Source: Zelopaecilomyces penicillatus (taxonomy: Eukaryota; Ascomycota; Sordariomycetes; Hypocreales; Pseudodiploosporaceae). From it: a stretch of 64,000 bases of DNA. The stretch lies in assembly GCA_005765155.1 (NCBI GenBank), contig VCCP01000003.1, positions 1 to 64,000 of the forward strand, given 5' to 3'. Position numbers and translations under genes: made by a program. The notes below the pieces were generated by a model. That model searched no databases and was not told where the DNA came from. It worked only from the letters and a program-made list of their open reading frames with translations. Position 1 is the first letter of the stretch, and each line of letters begins with the position of its first letter. Below are positions 1 to 13,200 of the stretch, in pieces.

Positions 1-108
1 TAACCTACCCTAACCCTAACCCTAACCCTAACCCTAACCCTAACCCTAACCCTAACCCTAACCCTAACCCTAACCCTAACCCTAACCCTAACCCTAACCC
101 TAACCCTA
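1..108. repeat. Telomeric CCCTAA repeat array (left chromosome end)
   Basis: About 17 CCCTAA units run from the first bases to about 108, the second one slightly irregular (TAACCTACCC). The C-rich strand reads 5'->3' inward, so the G-rich TTAGGG strand points out of the window to the left, as expected at a left chromosome end. The tandem subtelomeric unit begins directly after the last repeat with no spacer. Confidence 0.97.
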
Positions 109-407
109 GTCTTTAGAGCTGATAAATAGCTTATTATATTATATTTAAGTTCTTAGGTTATTCTATAATAATGCTATATAAATAAGCTTGATAGAGATTT
201 ATATTAAAAGTATTTAATACTAATAATATTATTAGATATCCTATATTTAAGTTAGTGTTATTAAACTTTTATTATATCTTATTTTGTTTAGATTATTTAT
301 ATAAATTTCTAATTTAAAGAATATAAATACCTAGATAGTAGAGTATAGTAATAATTATACTATATAGATAAGTTAATATAATAAGTAAAATATTAATAAG
401 ATTATGA

Positions 408-485
408 TCTATAGATTAAGGGATTAAAGTATATGGTTATGATTAGTCTAGGGGGTATATAAGTAGAGAATTTTAATCTATAGAT
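408..485. repeat. Pair of TCTATAGA-centred palindromes (dispersed family)
   Basis: Two sites (408-416 and 477-485) of a dispersed palindrome with core AATCTATAGATT. At 471-490 it extends to TTTTAATCTATAGATTAAAA. Other copy 1 sites start at 2531, 3842, 3885, 4902, 5254, 6496, 6896, 6975, 8052, 8722, 17321, 17366, 20673, 20718, 22773, 22924 and 23775. All but 2531 and 23775 fall in the gaps between the decayed minus-strand genes. Copy 2 keeps them at the same relative places, for example 28211, 28280, 30334, 31645, 36526, 45253, 48650 and 50899. Confidence 0.7.
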
Positions 486-489
486 TAAA

Positions 490-3400
490 ATTTCCTTAAT
501 ATATACTCCCTAGGATAGTATTTATTTAAATTAAATAATAATTTATATCTGGGTTAATAAATAGTTGATATAGATAAGTATTTGCTTTCTTAACTTTCTT
601 TATTTAAGTATCTTTATAATTATATATATAATCTTTAGTAATTTATATACTATTAATTATATTATATTAATATAGCTGGTAGGATAGGAAAAGCTATTAT
701 TAGATCTATAGTAGTAAAAATACCACTATAGACCCCTTATATAATCCATTACTACTATAATGTTTATTTTAGTAATACTAACAGCTATATTTAGCTACTA
801 CTTCTATTAGGCTGCCTTAGCCCAGTGCCTTGATTTGGCTATTATTAGCTTAATAGAAGTGGCTATAATACTATTTATTATATTAACTTTGGTTTCTATT
901 ATCTGGATAGTATTCTAGGATATACTTAGATCTATCTTCTGGATTATCTATTCTTTATATATTTGCCTTAGTATATCTATATCTCCTAATAATCTGATAT
1001 TTCTTAGGTTGGCTTATATTAAGTTATAAAAGTTGATATTAATAGATAATAGTATTAGAATATATTATACTCTATAGTTTATTATAATATTAAATGATTC
1101 TGATAATCTGCCCTTCTTTAAATAGATTAGTAGACTACTAGGTATAGATATTATTAGATTATTGAAGTTTCTTTGAATAATACTAGTAATCTATCTCTTT
1201 ATTGTATTATCAGGCTCTAGCTCTACTATATATATATATATAAGTGGAATAGTATCTTTAGGGATAATAAACTATTTATTAGATAACTTTATCTATATTA
1301 ATATACTATGCTGGATTATAAAGATCTCTATAGCTAGCTTTATAATATATTAAGTAATCTTTAGACTTTATTTATTTATTATAGTAAAAGACTTAAATAG
1401 ATCTGGGTTTATAAGGAATAATAGTATTATCTTACTTTTAATAAGTTCTATGAATTTATTATACTTTCTTATTAAGAGATTATTATCTAGCTCTATAATT
1501 ACTTTAATATCTATAAAGATACTTTTAAAGCTATATATAAGTTAATCCTATATTATACCTTTATATTTACTATTATTGATTATTATGGGCTATATTACCT
1601 TATTATACTATATATTAGCTTTTATTGGATTAACTGATAGGTAATATTTAAAGGGCTATTGATTATTCTAGAATAGTTTAAGGTACTCTAATCTATTACT
1701 TAGATTGTTTAATAGTGGTATAACTATATAAATGAGTATAGCCTTTTGATGGAGCTTTTATATGATTTAATATATGATTAATCTTGGATTTTTGATTATA
1801 TAGCCTTTATTATAAATTATCCATTGGAATTGGATATCTTTTATTTAGAGTTCTATTATACTTTCTATAGCTATATATTTATTCTATTATAGAATAAGCT
1901 TATATAGCTGTAGTTGGTTATCTGGATTTTATTGAATAAGTTCTTTGGCCTTTCTAAGCTCTTCTAGTCTTAAGGGTTATCCCTTAGCTAGATTAAATAG
2001 CTATACTTATATTAGGAAAATCTTCTTTTCTGATTTGGCTATATATCTAATAGTAATTATATAGGGTATAATTAATAACTACTAAAGTATATTAGGATCC
2101 TTATATATATTTAATTAGATATTGATTTATTTTATAAGCTGCTTTAGGCTATCTAATATAATCTTATACTTGGCTCTAGATAAGACTCTATCACTGCTCT
2201 TATAATATACTATTATATTAAAGTAACTGGCCTATTAGGTAATAGCCTTAATAAATGTTTGCTTGATTATAGTTATAGGATAGAATAATATACTAGGCTT
2301 ATATCTTTGTTTATTCGCTTTAATCTGGTATATAGATACCTTCTTTAATATATATATCCTTCTAGCTATACTATAGAGAGTAAGGAATATAATTAGGGTT
2401 TTCCTTAAATTATATTCATCCTCTAGTATTATAGTATACTATGATCCTATTAGCTTCTTAATTAAATTATAAATGCTTATAATGATTGATTAGTATATTA
2501 TAGTGATTAGGATAATAGAGGGAATTTTAATCTATAGATTGAATTAGAAGGGGGGAGGGAAGGCTTGAGTTATCTAATACTTAATATGGTTTTGGTTATT
2601 TGGTATTATTATCTGATACTATATTAGGTATAGTGGTATTTTTCTAATTAATAATATTAAATACCTCCTTTATTATTTATAAGTCCTCTTTCTCTAAGAG
2701 GAATATTTCTATTATCTCTTAGTTATTCTATAGATTGATAAGATCTATCTTATTATTACTATTATCTAGGGTCTTAATAGTTATATAGATATTATCTAGA
2801 TATATTAACTAGAGATCTCTATTATTAATATTCTTAAATTTAATATTAAGATTATTAAGTTCTGAATTATATTAAATATTAGCCTAGGATATAAGCTATT
2901 TTATTAGTATATCTTACTAAGTATTACTTAGGGGTGCTAGTTATATCTAGTGTTCTTGAACTGTATTATCTTTTAATAGATTAATCTTAGGGTTAATTTT
3001 TTAAAGTATTTCTATAATACCTTTATATATTATAAATATAAGATCTTATTATATAGTTTCTTTATTCTCTGGGTTAATATTACTAATGGTTTAGGGTAGT
3101 AGCCTTATAGCTATATAAATCTCTTTTAGTGATTTTATTTAACTAAGATCCTTAATAGTATTTCTATTTATATTACTATTTTATATAGCTATTTCTATAG
3201 CTAATTATTATAATATTATTTTATCTTTTTTATTAGCTATTAAGATTATAGTTTATTTAATTATAGCTTCTTTAATAAAACTATATTATTTTATAGGGTT
3301 TTGGTTAAAGGCCTTCTATATACTTAGCTTCTTAATCTTTTATTAATATATCTTAAATTACTGGATTATAGAATAAACAGCTTATTAATTATTATAAGAG

Positions 3401-3840
3401 TGCTCTTAGGTATATCCTTTCTTATCTAAGTTTCTATAATTCTTAGGGAATTATTCTAGAAAGAATATTATTAATCTATAGTAGATAGATATATAGGTTA
3501 TTGATTAGCTTTACTTCTCCTTAATAATTAGGAACTTATCTAATAGAAATATACTATAAATAGTATCTTACTTAATAATAATCCTGGTATTATAATTAAG
3601 ACTATATTAAAGATATTAATATTTATTATCTATACCCTTAATATTAATAAAGATAGATTTACTCTAATTAAGCTTTAATAATTATATTATTCTTATTGCT
3701 TATATTAAAGGGTATAAAATCTAGGTAATTATAATATTTAATTAATTAAATATTATATAGCTTATAGGTTTATAAAATAATATTAGAGTGAATAAGTAAT
3801 ACTAAGTATAATAATATAAGTGGTAAGTAGTATAGTTTTA
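490..3840 (-). pseudogene. RIP-destroyed gene X-A, paralogue of X-B (copy 1)
   Basis: Translating the minus strand and ignoring TAA/TAG stops that RIP can make from CAA/CAG/TGG gives a long coherent protein-like sequence. The better readable version is copy 2, 28293-31643. Two blocks align with X-B at 17380-20660. One (about 2640-2870) contains a lysine/glutamate-rich segment ending in a helix like EIFLLEKEDLQIIKEVFNII. The other (about 1200-1720) contains DRLGYLKLFQN and an Ile/Leu-rich helix before a run like IPPIYIYIVEL. I do not recognise the family and see no catalytic motif. Palindromes at 3842/3885 and 408/477 flank it; one at 2531 lies inside. Ends are approximate. Confidence 0.45.
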
Positions 3841-3899
3841 ATCTATAGATGGAAAAGAGAGGTGAAATAGGGTATAAATTTTAATCTATAGATTAAAAC

Positions 3900-4890
3900 T
3901 TTATAAGTTCTTATAATATATACCTATTATTATTAAAGGTAATTGGTCTGGATTTATTTATTATTAAGGTTAAGGAAGATAAAGAATTCTAATATATTTA
4001 TAAATCCTAGTAGAGTAGTATATTATAGTATAGAATTAGATCCTGCTCTTATAGCCCTAAGAATAGTTATTTTGGAAAGTTAGTCTGCTGATTCTATAAT
4101 ATACTCTTTAATTAAATCTTTTATTATACTTTTTTTATTTATAATAATAGATGGTTCTGGTTGAGTGAAGGTGTTATATGGTATGAAAAATAGGTAGTAT
4201 ATGCCTTTATATAATAGCTTTTTAATAAGTTAATCTTCTTTAATTATATTATTATTTTTAAATAAGCTAGGAATCAGAATCACTCTCTATTATAGGAGTC
4301 TAATACTAATAAAGCTATTAGATATTAATAATAATAATATTAATAGGAATATTTCTAATCCAACCCCTTTGACTATATTAGTTAGTATAGGATATTAAGT
4401 TTAGGAGTTAATAGGGCCTTATAGAGAGGCTGGGGAGTGGTATAATAGAGATAATAGCTTAGATATTAACTGAGATAATAGATCTAGTATTAGCTAAGGT
4501 AATGGATTCGATATTAGCTAAGTTAATAGATTTAATATTAGCTAAGGTAATGGATCTGATATTATTAATTATCTTTTAACTCTTTTATTTGGTTTGATTA
4601 AATTAGGGTATAGGGGCTTTCTCTTTATCTTATTTATAGCTATATAATATTTATTATTTGAACTATTATTTATAATAGGGTTATTATTATCTAATTTATC
4701 TAATAGGGTATTAGTAAGAGTCTTTTTTAATATCTTTTTATTCTGTGTTGATAATTATCTGATTGATCTTATAATATTATATGGTTTGGGTATATTTAGA
4801 AGCTTTTTTCTTTTAGTATTAGCTATAATAGATGAATACTAGATGGGTTTTGATAATAATAGTAGGGGAATAAAAAGGAATTAAAATATA
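3900..4890 (-). pseudogene. RIP-destroyed gene A0 with minisatellite N-terminus (copy 1)
   Basis: The minus strand keeps one coherent frame from the 24-bp repeat (4563-4454, read as repeats of about eight residues like SITSANIR) to about 3960. The following 150 or so residues include an acidic/basic stretch and the run IIKDLIKEYIIESA. Stops are mostly TAA/TAG of the RIP type. Palindromes lie upstream (4902) and downstream (3885). No family recognised. The same gene in copy 2 lies near 31700-32690. Confidence 0.35.
4454..4563. repeat. 24-bp minisatellite, about 4.6 units (copy 1)
   Basis: Four full 24-bp units, consensus ATAGATCTAATATTAGCTAAGGTA with transitions, start at 4454, 4478, 4502 and 4526; a partial fifth starts at 4550. 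The period is a multiple of three, fitting a repeat inside a coding region on the minus strand (gene A0). The matching tract in copy 2 is 32257-32367. Confidence 0.8.
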
Positions 4891-5639
4891 TAGAATTTTA
4901 ATCTATAGATAGATCCTAATATAAAGGTTAAAGAGAGAAGGTTATAAAGAAGAAAGGTATAACCTGAGATATATATATTAGTATAAAGATACTTAGGCTA
5001 TCTAGCTATATTATAAATACCCTTTAGGTATTATACTTTATTAGATCTATTTATATTCTTTAATTATTAGCCTGCCTATAAGCTATATTCTGATCTTATA
5101 TTATGATTATATAGCTACTATAGACAAACCAAGATATAACCCTAATCTATACCCTAAAGTGTATGTATAGTGTATAATATACTATAGACCTCTTTTAGCT
5201 GATAATATAGTGTTTTTTGGTTATCTGGCCTTAAGCTTATATCTTTGATTATATCTATAGATTGAAATCCTATAAAAGCTCTCTTTACTTATATAGAAAT
5301 ATATATAATATAGATAGATAGAGATTATTAATATATTATAAATTGGTTTAGAAGTAATAAAGGTATATATCTATCTATCCCTTTATTATTAATTGATAGA
5401 TATATTATATAATAATGACTTAGCTATTAAGAGTTAAGGAGGCTTATTATAACCAGTATGGGTTTAATTATAACTATATGATTATTAAGGTGGGATATTA
5501 TTTAATACTATATAAAGTGGAATATATTATAAGGTAATGGTAGTATAACCTATACTCTAAATTGGGTATTATCTATGTATTATGATATGATCTATAAACT
5601 GATATACTCTATTATCTATAGGATAATATTATCCTATTA

Positions 5640-6470
5640 TATTATCCTTGAATCTAATACTTAATCCTAAAGTGCTGGGTATATTTTCTTAATAGCCTTA
5701 TTAAACTTATCTACTACCTTGAAAGTATAGTAAATTAATCCTTAAGCAGTTATATTTATAAAAGGAGATATAGGATTCTTGGGTATATATATTAGGATTA
5801 TATTCTAATCTCTTATTATATATTTATATAATCTATTATATAGTCTTAGAGTTCTTTATTATTTATAAGTATATATAGTTAGATTCTGCTTATATATAAA
5901 TCTGATAAGATATATCTAAACTTTTTAAAGTTTAATTATTTAGGTTGATTTACTTAGTTATATTATATAGCTGCTATAAGTATTTTAAGTTCTATCTAGA
6001 GTATAACTTATTATTTATTATAATTAACTCCTATATATTTAAAGGCTTAGTATTTATCTTTATTAATAAGTTTAATATTAGTGCTATAATTATGTAGATA
6101 TATATAACTTATATATATAAGGTCTTATTATTAAAAGCAGCTGTCCCTTGGTCCCTTATAGCTCTTATATAATAATACTAAGATAATAGATATGCTTGAT
6201 ATATTATTGGTTTAATAGCTTGATGTTATCTGGCTAGCTATAATCTTATAACTTATAAGCCTAGTTAGGATTAATAGGATTATTATATCTTAGGTTATTA
6301 TTATACTGATCTCTTTATATAGAATTGAAGTAGTATAAAAGGTTAAAAGCTTTAAGTCTTACTATATAATTTCTTAGCTTAATAAAAGCCGGGTTATTAA
6401 AGTTGGGTTTAGGGATGGTGATTGACTTTATAATAACCCTTCTATATAGAATAGAGATCTGATAGAATTT
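5640..6470 (-). pseudogene. RIP-destroyed gene Y1, paralogue of Y2 (copy 1)
   Basis: The minus strand reads coherently here, best in copy 2 (about 33,440-34,270). A block of about 80 residues around FKAFNLLYYFNSI, NNNLRYNNPTNPN and LSIIIQELQETKG has a close counterpart in Y2 at 7230-8045 (FKAFNLIPFINSI, NNNLKYNNIINPN, LGLIIQELQRIKE). Stops are of the type RIP makes. A palindrome at 6496 precedes the presumed start and one at 5254 follows. Function unknown, no known motif. Confidence 0.4.
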
Positions 6471-7229
6471 TCCTTGGCAGGTATTATAATTATAATCTAT
6501 AGATTGATTAGGTAAGATATAAGGAGAAGAAGGATTATAGGAATATAATAAATAATAAGAGAGTATATATTATAACCCTAACCCCGGTCATATGATCACT
6601 GTATAATTATTACTCTATAATGAAATATTCTTTATTAGATTATATTTATTAAAGATATATAAAAGGCTTTATTATAATTTTTAAAATCTATAATTATATT
6701 AAATCTATATTATTTATATATAATAAGAATATTAATTATTTATATATTAAATAAAATAAGTATATCTAAATCTTTAACTAATTTAACTCTTATTTATTAT
6801 AATATTTATATTATTAACTTACCCTATATAATATAATATATTCTTGCTAATTAATCAAATTTTATTATCTTAGGGTTATACTAATCTTAATTCTATCTAT
6901 AGATTAAAATATATATATATTGGATATATCTATATAGCCTTTATACTATATTTAAGAATTTACTTTAAGTTCAATCTATAGATCAAAATCATGATATATA
7001 TTAAATAAGTAAATATAGGGTATATTTATAAAGGGATAGAAATAGATTATTATATCTATCTATAAATATAAAACCTTTTAAACTCTATAGTTTAATTTAT
7101 ATAATAGAAAAAATGTTTAAGTTTAATAATAGGGTTAGGCTTTATATCTCTAACCCTTAGTTATCTAATTATTCCCTATCCTCTATAGTATAATAGTATA
7201 ATATAGGACTAGTCCTATATTAGTCTAAT

Positions 7230-8045
7230 CCTTAATAGCTGGATATATATCCCTAGTCTCTTTATTTATTACCTCTGAAAACCAGAATAGATATTATAGT
7301 TATTCTATATCTATAATATCTAAGGTTTTAGATAGAATTTCTTTGGATATATCTGATAGTATTTCTATATAATCCTTCCTTAATCTGCTATAGATATTAT
7401 TGAAATACCTTAATATTAATATCTATTTATCTTTATTAATTATATACTCTGCTTATTTATAAAATTGGTTATCTTAGGTATATTTTATCTTTATAGGTAG
7501 TAGGGTATTACTTAACTTATTTAGTTATATTCAAAGGCTATATATAATATAAGCTATTAGAGGTAAACTATAGATAGCTTAAATAGCTCTTAAACTCTTA
7601 TATATTCTAATCCTAAGTTTTTATCTTTATTAGCAAACCCTAAGTATGGATAATAATATAAGGAGAATATAGATTATAAACTTACTTAGATATGGTTTTA
7701 TTAATATTAGTATCTCCTCTTTTATTCCCTATAGCTCTTATATAATAAGGCCTAGGTAGTATATATACTTAGTATATTATTAATCCTCTGGCTTTATATC
7801 TATTAGCTAGATATAATTATATAGTTTATATGCTTAATTTGGGTTTATGGGGTTATTATATTTAAGGTTATTATTATATTGATCTTATCTTATAGAATTT
7901 ATAAATAGTATAAGATTAAAGGCTTTAAAGGTAATTAACTAATTCCTTTCCTTGATAATTTCTGGGTTATTAAACTTGACTTTAGACTGGCCTGAAGAAT
8001 CTATAGTAATAGCTATTAATAACCTAAAGGTATAGGCTAATATAA
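7230..8045 (-). pseudogene. RIP-destroyed gene Y2, paralogue of Y1 (copy 1)
   Basis: Coherent minus-strand frame, clearest in copy 2 at about 35,030-35,850. It shares an 80-residue block with Y1 and continues into a helical part containing YSRLRKDYMEIL, DISEEIPSKTLDIIDIE and LQYLFQFLKAMDKETRDIY. A palindrome at 8052 lies just before the presumed start and two (6975, 6896) follow the end. I recognise no domain. Every break seen is a RIP-type nonsense change. Confidence 0.42.
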
Positions 8046-8159
8046 TTCTAATCTATAGATCAGCTGAACCTTAAATGAAAGGTATAAGTGAGAGAAATAA
8101 AATAGGATAATAATATATTCTATAGGATATAAAGATCCTAACCTTAATCCTTATTATAT

Positions 8160-8570
8160 AATATCTATTCTAGATTTATTTAATAATAAATTATTAATAT
8201 TATCTTATATAATATTATAATAAAAAGATTTAAATCTTTATTTAATATAATTTATAATTTATTTTATAATAAATAAATACTTTTAGATTTAATAATATAT
8301 TTATTTATTTATTGATTTATTTATTTAATAATATTAATAAAAATAAAATAAAATTTTATTTAAATTAAAAGAATTTAGATTATTTAAAAAATAAAAAATA
8401 CTATAATATACTTATCTTAATCTTTATATCTTTTTAATTATAAGAAAGATAATTATTTTAAATTATATTTTTTTAGTTAAAATATATATTATTATTAATT
8501 TTTATTTTATATAATTTATATATTATTATTTTAAATTTAAAAAGGTATATTTTAGTTATATAATATTAAA
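8160..8570. other. Almost pure A/T block (copy 1)
   Basis: About 400 bases of A and T with only scattered G or C and short TTTATTTA-type runs. No frame, palindrome or gene remnant seen. The equivalent block in copy 2 (about 35,960-36,375) is nearly identical, since a sequence already without C and G can mutate no further by RIP. Confidence 0.6.
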
Positions 8571-8929
8571 TATATAGTATAGGGTAGCTGATAAAATTGG
8601 ATTCCTTTTATATATAAAAGTATTAATATTTAATACCTCTATCTACTCTATATAAAAATAATATTTCTCTTGCTTATTAAGTAAAATTTATATTAAGATT
8701 ACCCTATTAATTATAGTTTAATCTATAGATCAAAATCTATATAAATAAGAGCTATAAATTATATAATATATAATATATTATTAAGATATTATTATTAGAT
8801 ACTCTTAGTATATATTTATCTAATTAATTATATTATTTTATATAGCTTTAATATATTCTAGTATAATATATACTCTAATCCTTAATATATTTAATTTTTA
8901 TATAAATTACTATTATATTATATAGTATA

Positions 8930-9041
8930 TATTAAATCTCTTTATAACTTTATAACTATAAACCCTTATTTCTATCTCTATTAATAATAGTCTCTTAGCC
9001 TGATTATTAATTATAATAAGCTCTATTACCTTTCCCTTTCT
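8930..9041 (-). pseudogene. 3' part of gene B3, cut off by element 1 (copy 1)
   Basis: The minus strand encodes the last 35 or so residues of gene B3 (ending like RVYSYKVIKRFNIYYII). The upstream part lies beyond element 1 at 16493-17315. The undisturbed junction can be read in copy 2 around 36,840, where the frame runs through. The 5-bp target duplication TTTCT (9037-9041 and 16493-16497) marks the insertion. Confidence 0.5.
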
Positions 9042-9497
9042 TATAACGTTTGGTGAATTCCCAAGGGATAAACCTAATAAAAAGGGTTTATATTGGTAGA
9101 TGAGTTGGGGCATTCTAAGCAATATGTCTATCACATTAGTGATAGATACCGAGTATCATAACCAGGGGTCAAGTATCAGCATAGTAAGTGGTAGCGAACA
9201 ATATAATGAAGTTGAAAGTATGTTAATAACTATCTAACTATATCTAAAGAGTGAAAATTAAGGGTATATATATATATCTTGGATCACGATTCGAGTTGTG
9301 ATCCTTATTGCTGGATCACGCTTAGAATCATAAGCCATCCCATTGGATCATGGTTTTGGGAGTGATCCTAAGCCTAGGATCACCTCTAGAATCATGATCC
9401 AATTCCATACAGTTCCAAGCCTCTGGTATATACCTAGTGACATCATAAATCATATGATCAAGGCCCACCATATAACCTTGGCTATTAGGTCATGACA
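9042..9497 (-). repeat. Element 1 3' LTR
   Basis: 456 bp. On the plus strand it begins TATAACGTTTGG (TGTGACGTTTGG in elements 2 and 3) and ends CATGACA. It pairs with 16037-16492, differing mainly by transitions. Its U3 holds several GGATCAC/GTGATCC motifs in inverted arrangement and is otherwise unlike the U3 of elements 2 and 3. Confidence 0.92.
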
Positions 9498-9642
9498 TGA
9501 TATCTCCCTCTCAAAAGGTCTTATCCTTAAGGCCTATAGGCATACCTTTCCTTCCTTCCTTTATATTTATGAGTTATGGGACTCATATCGCGTCGAATTG
9601 TTTCTCACGATATCAGATCGTATTAGGAAACCTTAATATTCT

Positions 9643-10292
9643 TTGAAGAAGAGTATTAAACGTTCTATATTAGCTGAAGGTATGGATTTCGATAGTGAAT
9701 CAGTAGATATACTGTATTCTTATTGTTTTAAACGAAAACAATCTTGCTGTATAGCGGAAAACAGTAGCCGTTGCATGGCTTATGTGAAGCGGGGTCGCTC
9801 CTGCGATGGTGTTTTGATAGCATCCTCACATACGTATTGTCTTCATGGTATGACATCCAATTCTTGCTGATTTCGTTAATAACGAAACTTTTGGAGCAAT
9901 ACTATTATCTAGACTCCAAAGAAGAGGAAACTGGAGAGAATATCTCAGATATCCAGGATCAATTATCTGAACTATAGTCATAGCTTTCTTTAGCTCTCAA
10001 CCGTTTGTCTTGTATTCGTAAGCTTAAGAAGAAGGCTAAAGAGTAAAGTTCCGAGTTGGTTCGTTGGGGTTTGAAGGAGTTAGATACTAAGGATAGGATT
10101 GATCTGGTTCCTGCCTTAGAGGCATATGAGCATTATATGGTATCGGATTTGCAGTTCCTAGATGCTCTAAATAAGATAGATTGGTCTTCCTTGGGTTTAG
10201 GTGACGAGTTTGTTGATTTGGGGTCTTTGGCCAGGCTGACTGGTTCTGAAGGAATTGTCGTAGCATCGGGCGGTAGTGGTTCAAATGGTTAG
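9643..10292 (+). pseudogene. Antisense Zn2Cys6-type gene remnant in element 1
   Basis: On the strand opposite to pol, this stretch encodes a decayed version of the antisense protein of elements 2 and 3. The first open part (9643-9870) has Y-x2-C-x6-C-x8-C-x2-Y-x6-C followed by DG; both tyrosines are TAT, one RIP-type transition from TGT, so the ancestral spacing is Zn2Cys6. A splice donor like that of elements 2/3 is not evident after the shared TCCTCA (ATACGT lies nearby). The second part has RIP-type TAG and TAA stops near 9970-10050, then an open end (10056-10292) sharing a VRWGLKELD-like motif, an IDWSSLGLGDEF-like motif and GIVVASGGSG before the stop. No ATG is visible at the start. Confidence 0.6.
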
Positions 10293-13200
10293 CAGGCTCC
10301 TATGTATTGTCTTCGGGTCCAAAGCCTTTCCATTTAATAAGGTATTCATTTCACTTGTTTTCCTATCTAGTGTCCAATATTATTTCTATCTCTTATTCTT
10401 TTTCAACTGCTTCCACTTATATTATTGTGTGTTCCTTCGCATTGTCGGGTGCTTTGCTTAGTAAGGAAATATAGAACACGGGGTGTAACCATATATTCTT
10501 TGATAGTGAAAGTTCATAGTTGGTGTTAGAAATGGCTTTCTTAACTTTGAAAGGTTTAAGTTTCTTAAAGTCCAATTTGTCGCTTGGTCATATTATTATA
10601 ATATTTAGGGAATTTTTGCCTGGTATATAGTGCAAAAGGTATACCATATCTCTCTCTTTAAAGATTGGTCCCTTTAATCTTTATTGATCTGTATAATGTT
10701 TCATCCTGTTGCGGATGATTTGGAGTTGTGCATGGAGTTCTTCATGTAATTTTCATAGCTATATGGCATCTAGCATAGCTTTTTCTGATTTTGGCCCTTC
10801 TTGTTGTGGTAGGTGGAAAGCTTCGGGTGTGAATCTATAATTGGTGTATATTGGCGTAGTCTATGTTGACTCTGAAACGGATGTATTATAGGCTAGTTGC
10901 ATGGTTGGTAGGTGTTTTATTTAGTCATCCTGATAGTAATTAATATAAGTGCATAGGTATCCTTTAATAATTTGATTGATTCGTTCTGTTTATCCATCTA
11001 TTTATGGATGATAGGCGGTATTGAGTTTGTGTCTGGTCCCAAGATATCCTATCAATCCTTGCCAAAACTTAGAGGCAAAGGTTATTCCTCTATTGGAGAT
11101 GATCTCCTTTAGTAAGCTGTGTGAGCTTACTATCACTCTGTTGAAGCTATAGGTAAGATCTTCTGCTGAGCTCGCTTTAAGGTAGGGTATAAAGTATAAG
11201 AACTTCATTAATCTTTCCATAATAACTTATATTAAGTTATAGGCTACTCTTATAAGGGGTTCTACTGATAGGGATAGTTTAATAATGAAGTCGAACGATA
11301 CTGATTCCTATGGTCACATAAGCACTGATAGCGGTTATAACTCTCCATATGGTTTGTGTCTTGCTAGCTTGGTTCGTCCATAAGTGATACAGTTACTTAT
11401 GACTTTCTGGACTACTTATCATAGTCCTTTGAATCCATAGTATCTTTGTGCTTGTTCCGTGGTCTTTATAATTCCTTGATAACCATAAATAGGGGATTCA
11501 TATAGTTCTTATATAATGGTTTCCTGGAGTTTTTTAGGTATCCAGAGTTTTCCATTGTATTCATAGTGTCTATCTTTCCATAGTGTTCCTTTAGGTGTTC
11601 TTGCAAGATCCTTGGAGGAGTATGCTTGTTTGACCCATTTGAGGACAGGGTTGGCTGATATAACGCGATAAGTTGCATTCAGCTTCATCTATAGGGCACC
11701 TGATTTGGATAGTTGGAAGATTTATCCTTTATAATGCGGCTTTCCGTCATTATGGTCGCTTTATTGGCTTAGAGCATCTACTCTGCCATTCTCGGATCCT
11801 TTATGGTAGATGATTTCGTAGTTATAGTCCGCAAGGGTTTCTGTGTAGCGGGTTTGTTGTGTGTTTAACTTTTGTATGGTAGTAAAGTAAGAGATATTCT
11901 TGTGATTGGTAAAAACCTTTATTCTATGATTGCTTCCTTGTAAGTAGTGTGAGAATTTGTTAAAAGCTTTGACGATTGCTATGAATTCTTTGTCGTAAAT
12001 TGGATAATTGAGTTCTACTCCATGGAGTTTTTTGGAGTAGAAGGCGACAGGTTATAGTCTTCCTTCGTTGTCTTGTTGTCTAATCTGGGCTCCGATGGTG
12101 TAGTTTGAAGCATTAGTTTCTAGTTCTGTAGGCTTGTCCGGATCATACATCGCTAGTACAGGTTCTTTGCAGATTCACTTCTTGAGTTCTTCAAATATAG
12201 CATCCATATTGGGTTTCCATAGGAATTTACGATCTTTCTTAGTGCATTCGATGAGTGGCATGGCTATTTTGCCATAGTCACGGATGAACTTTCGGTAGTA
12301 ATTGGTAAAGCCCAAAAACTCTTGTATGTTCGTAATGTCTTGTGGCGTCGGCCAGTCATGTACTGCAGCGATTTTTGCTGGTTCCATTTAAATCTCACCT
12401 AGTGAGAAGATATATCCTAGGAAGGTAACCGTTTGCTTATAAAATTCACATTTTTCTGATTCGATAAGAAGATTGTTATCTTGGAGTAGTTATAATATCT
12501 TATAAATATATTCTCTGTATTCTTCTTTTATTTGGAAGAAGATTAGGATATTATCTAGGTAGACTATTACAAAGATATCTAAATATTCTTAGAGAATGTT
12601 ATTGATCATACACTGAAATGTTATAGGGGCATTGGTTAAGCCGAAAGGCATTACCAGATACTCGAAAAGTCCAAACTTGGTTCTGAAAGTGGTTTTCCAT
12701 TCATCGCCTTTCTTTATTTGAATTAAGTTGTATGCTCCTTTAAGGTCTAGAGTAATAAACCAGTTTATTCTATACAATCGATCGCATAGTTCATTAATTA
12801 ACGGTAAGGGTATCTGATCCTTGATTATGATTACATTCAATAATTGGTAATCCATAACCAGTTATAGCTTACCATTCTTTTTTGGTACAAATATAATAGG
12901 GTATCCTGCTTTGGATATGGATAATCGGATATATCCCTTTTCAAGCATTTCATTAAGGTACTCTTATAATGTTTTAAGTTCCTTGGCGTTTAGTATATAG
13001 ATCTTGGTGAAAGTAGGCTTCTTTTTGTCTATAATCTGAATTTTATGGTCCTATTGGTTATGCAAGGGGAGCTTTATTTCTAGTTCTTTGCAAAACAGTT
13101 TAACATACTTGCAGTATTCTTCCGGTATAGGTACAAGTCATTTTTCCATATCTAAGGGTGATTCATCCTTGGAGTGTTCTTGTAGTTGCTCCATTATTAT

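Larger units (their letters stand above)
109..9041. repeat. Telomere-associated ~20.3-kb unit, copy 1, left part
   Basis: This stretch aligns base for base with 27909-36844 (offset about 27,803). In every stretch I aligned the differences are transitions, as expected for two copies mutated independently by RIP. It starts directly at the telomere and is cut at 9041 by retroelement 1, resuming at 16493. No intact reading frame survives. Decayed minus-strand genes are listed separately. Gaps with nothing recognisable: 4900-5640, 6470-7230 and 8570-8720, apart from the TCTATAGA palindromes. Confidence 0.9.

Noticed and set aside
6580..6600. CCCTAACCCC word as an internal telomere
   Set aside because: Only about one and a half units in AT-rich DNA; too short to support as a telomere remnant by itself.
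8913..9134. A 73-codon minus-strand frame
   Set aside because: It runs from the LTR of element 1 across the insertion junction into gene B3, so it is an accidental fusion.
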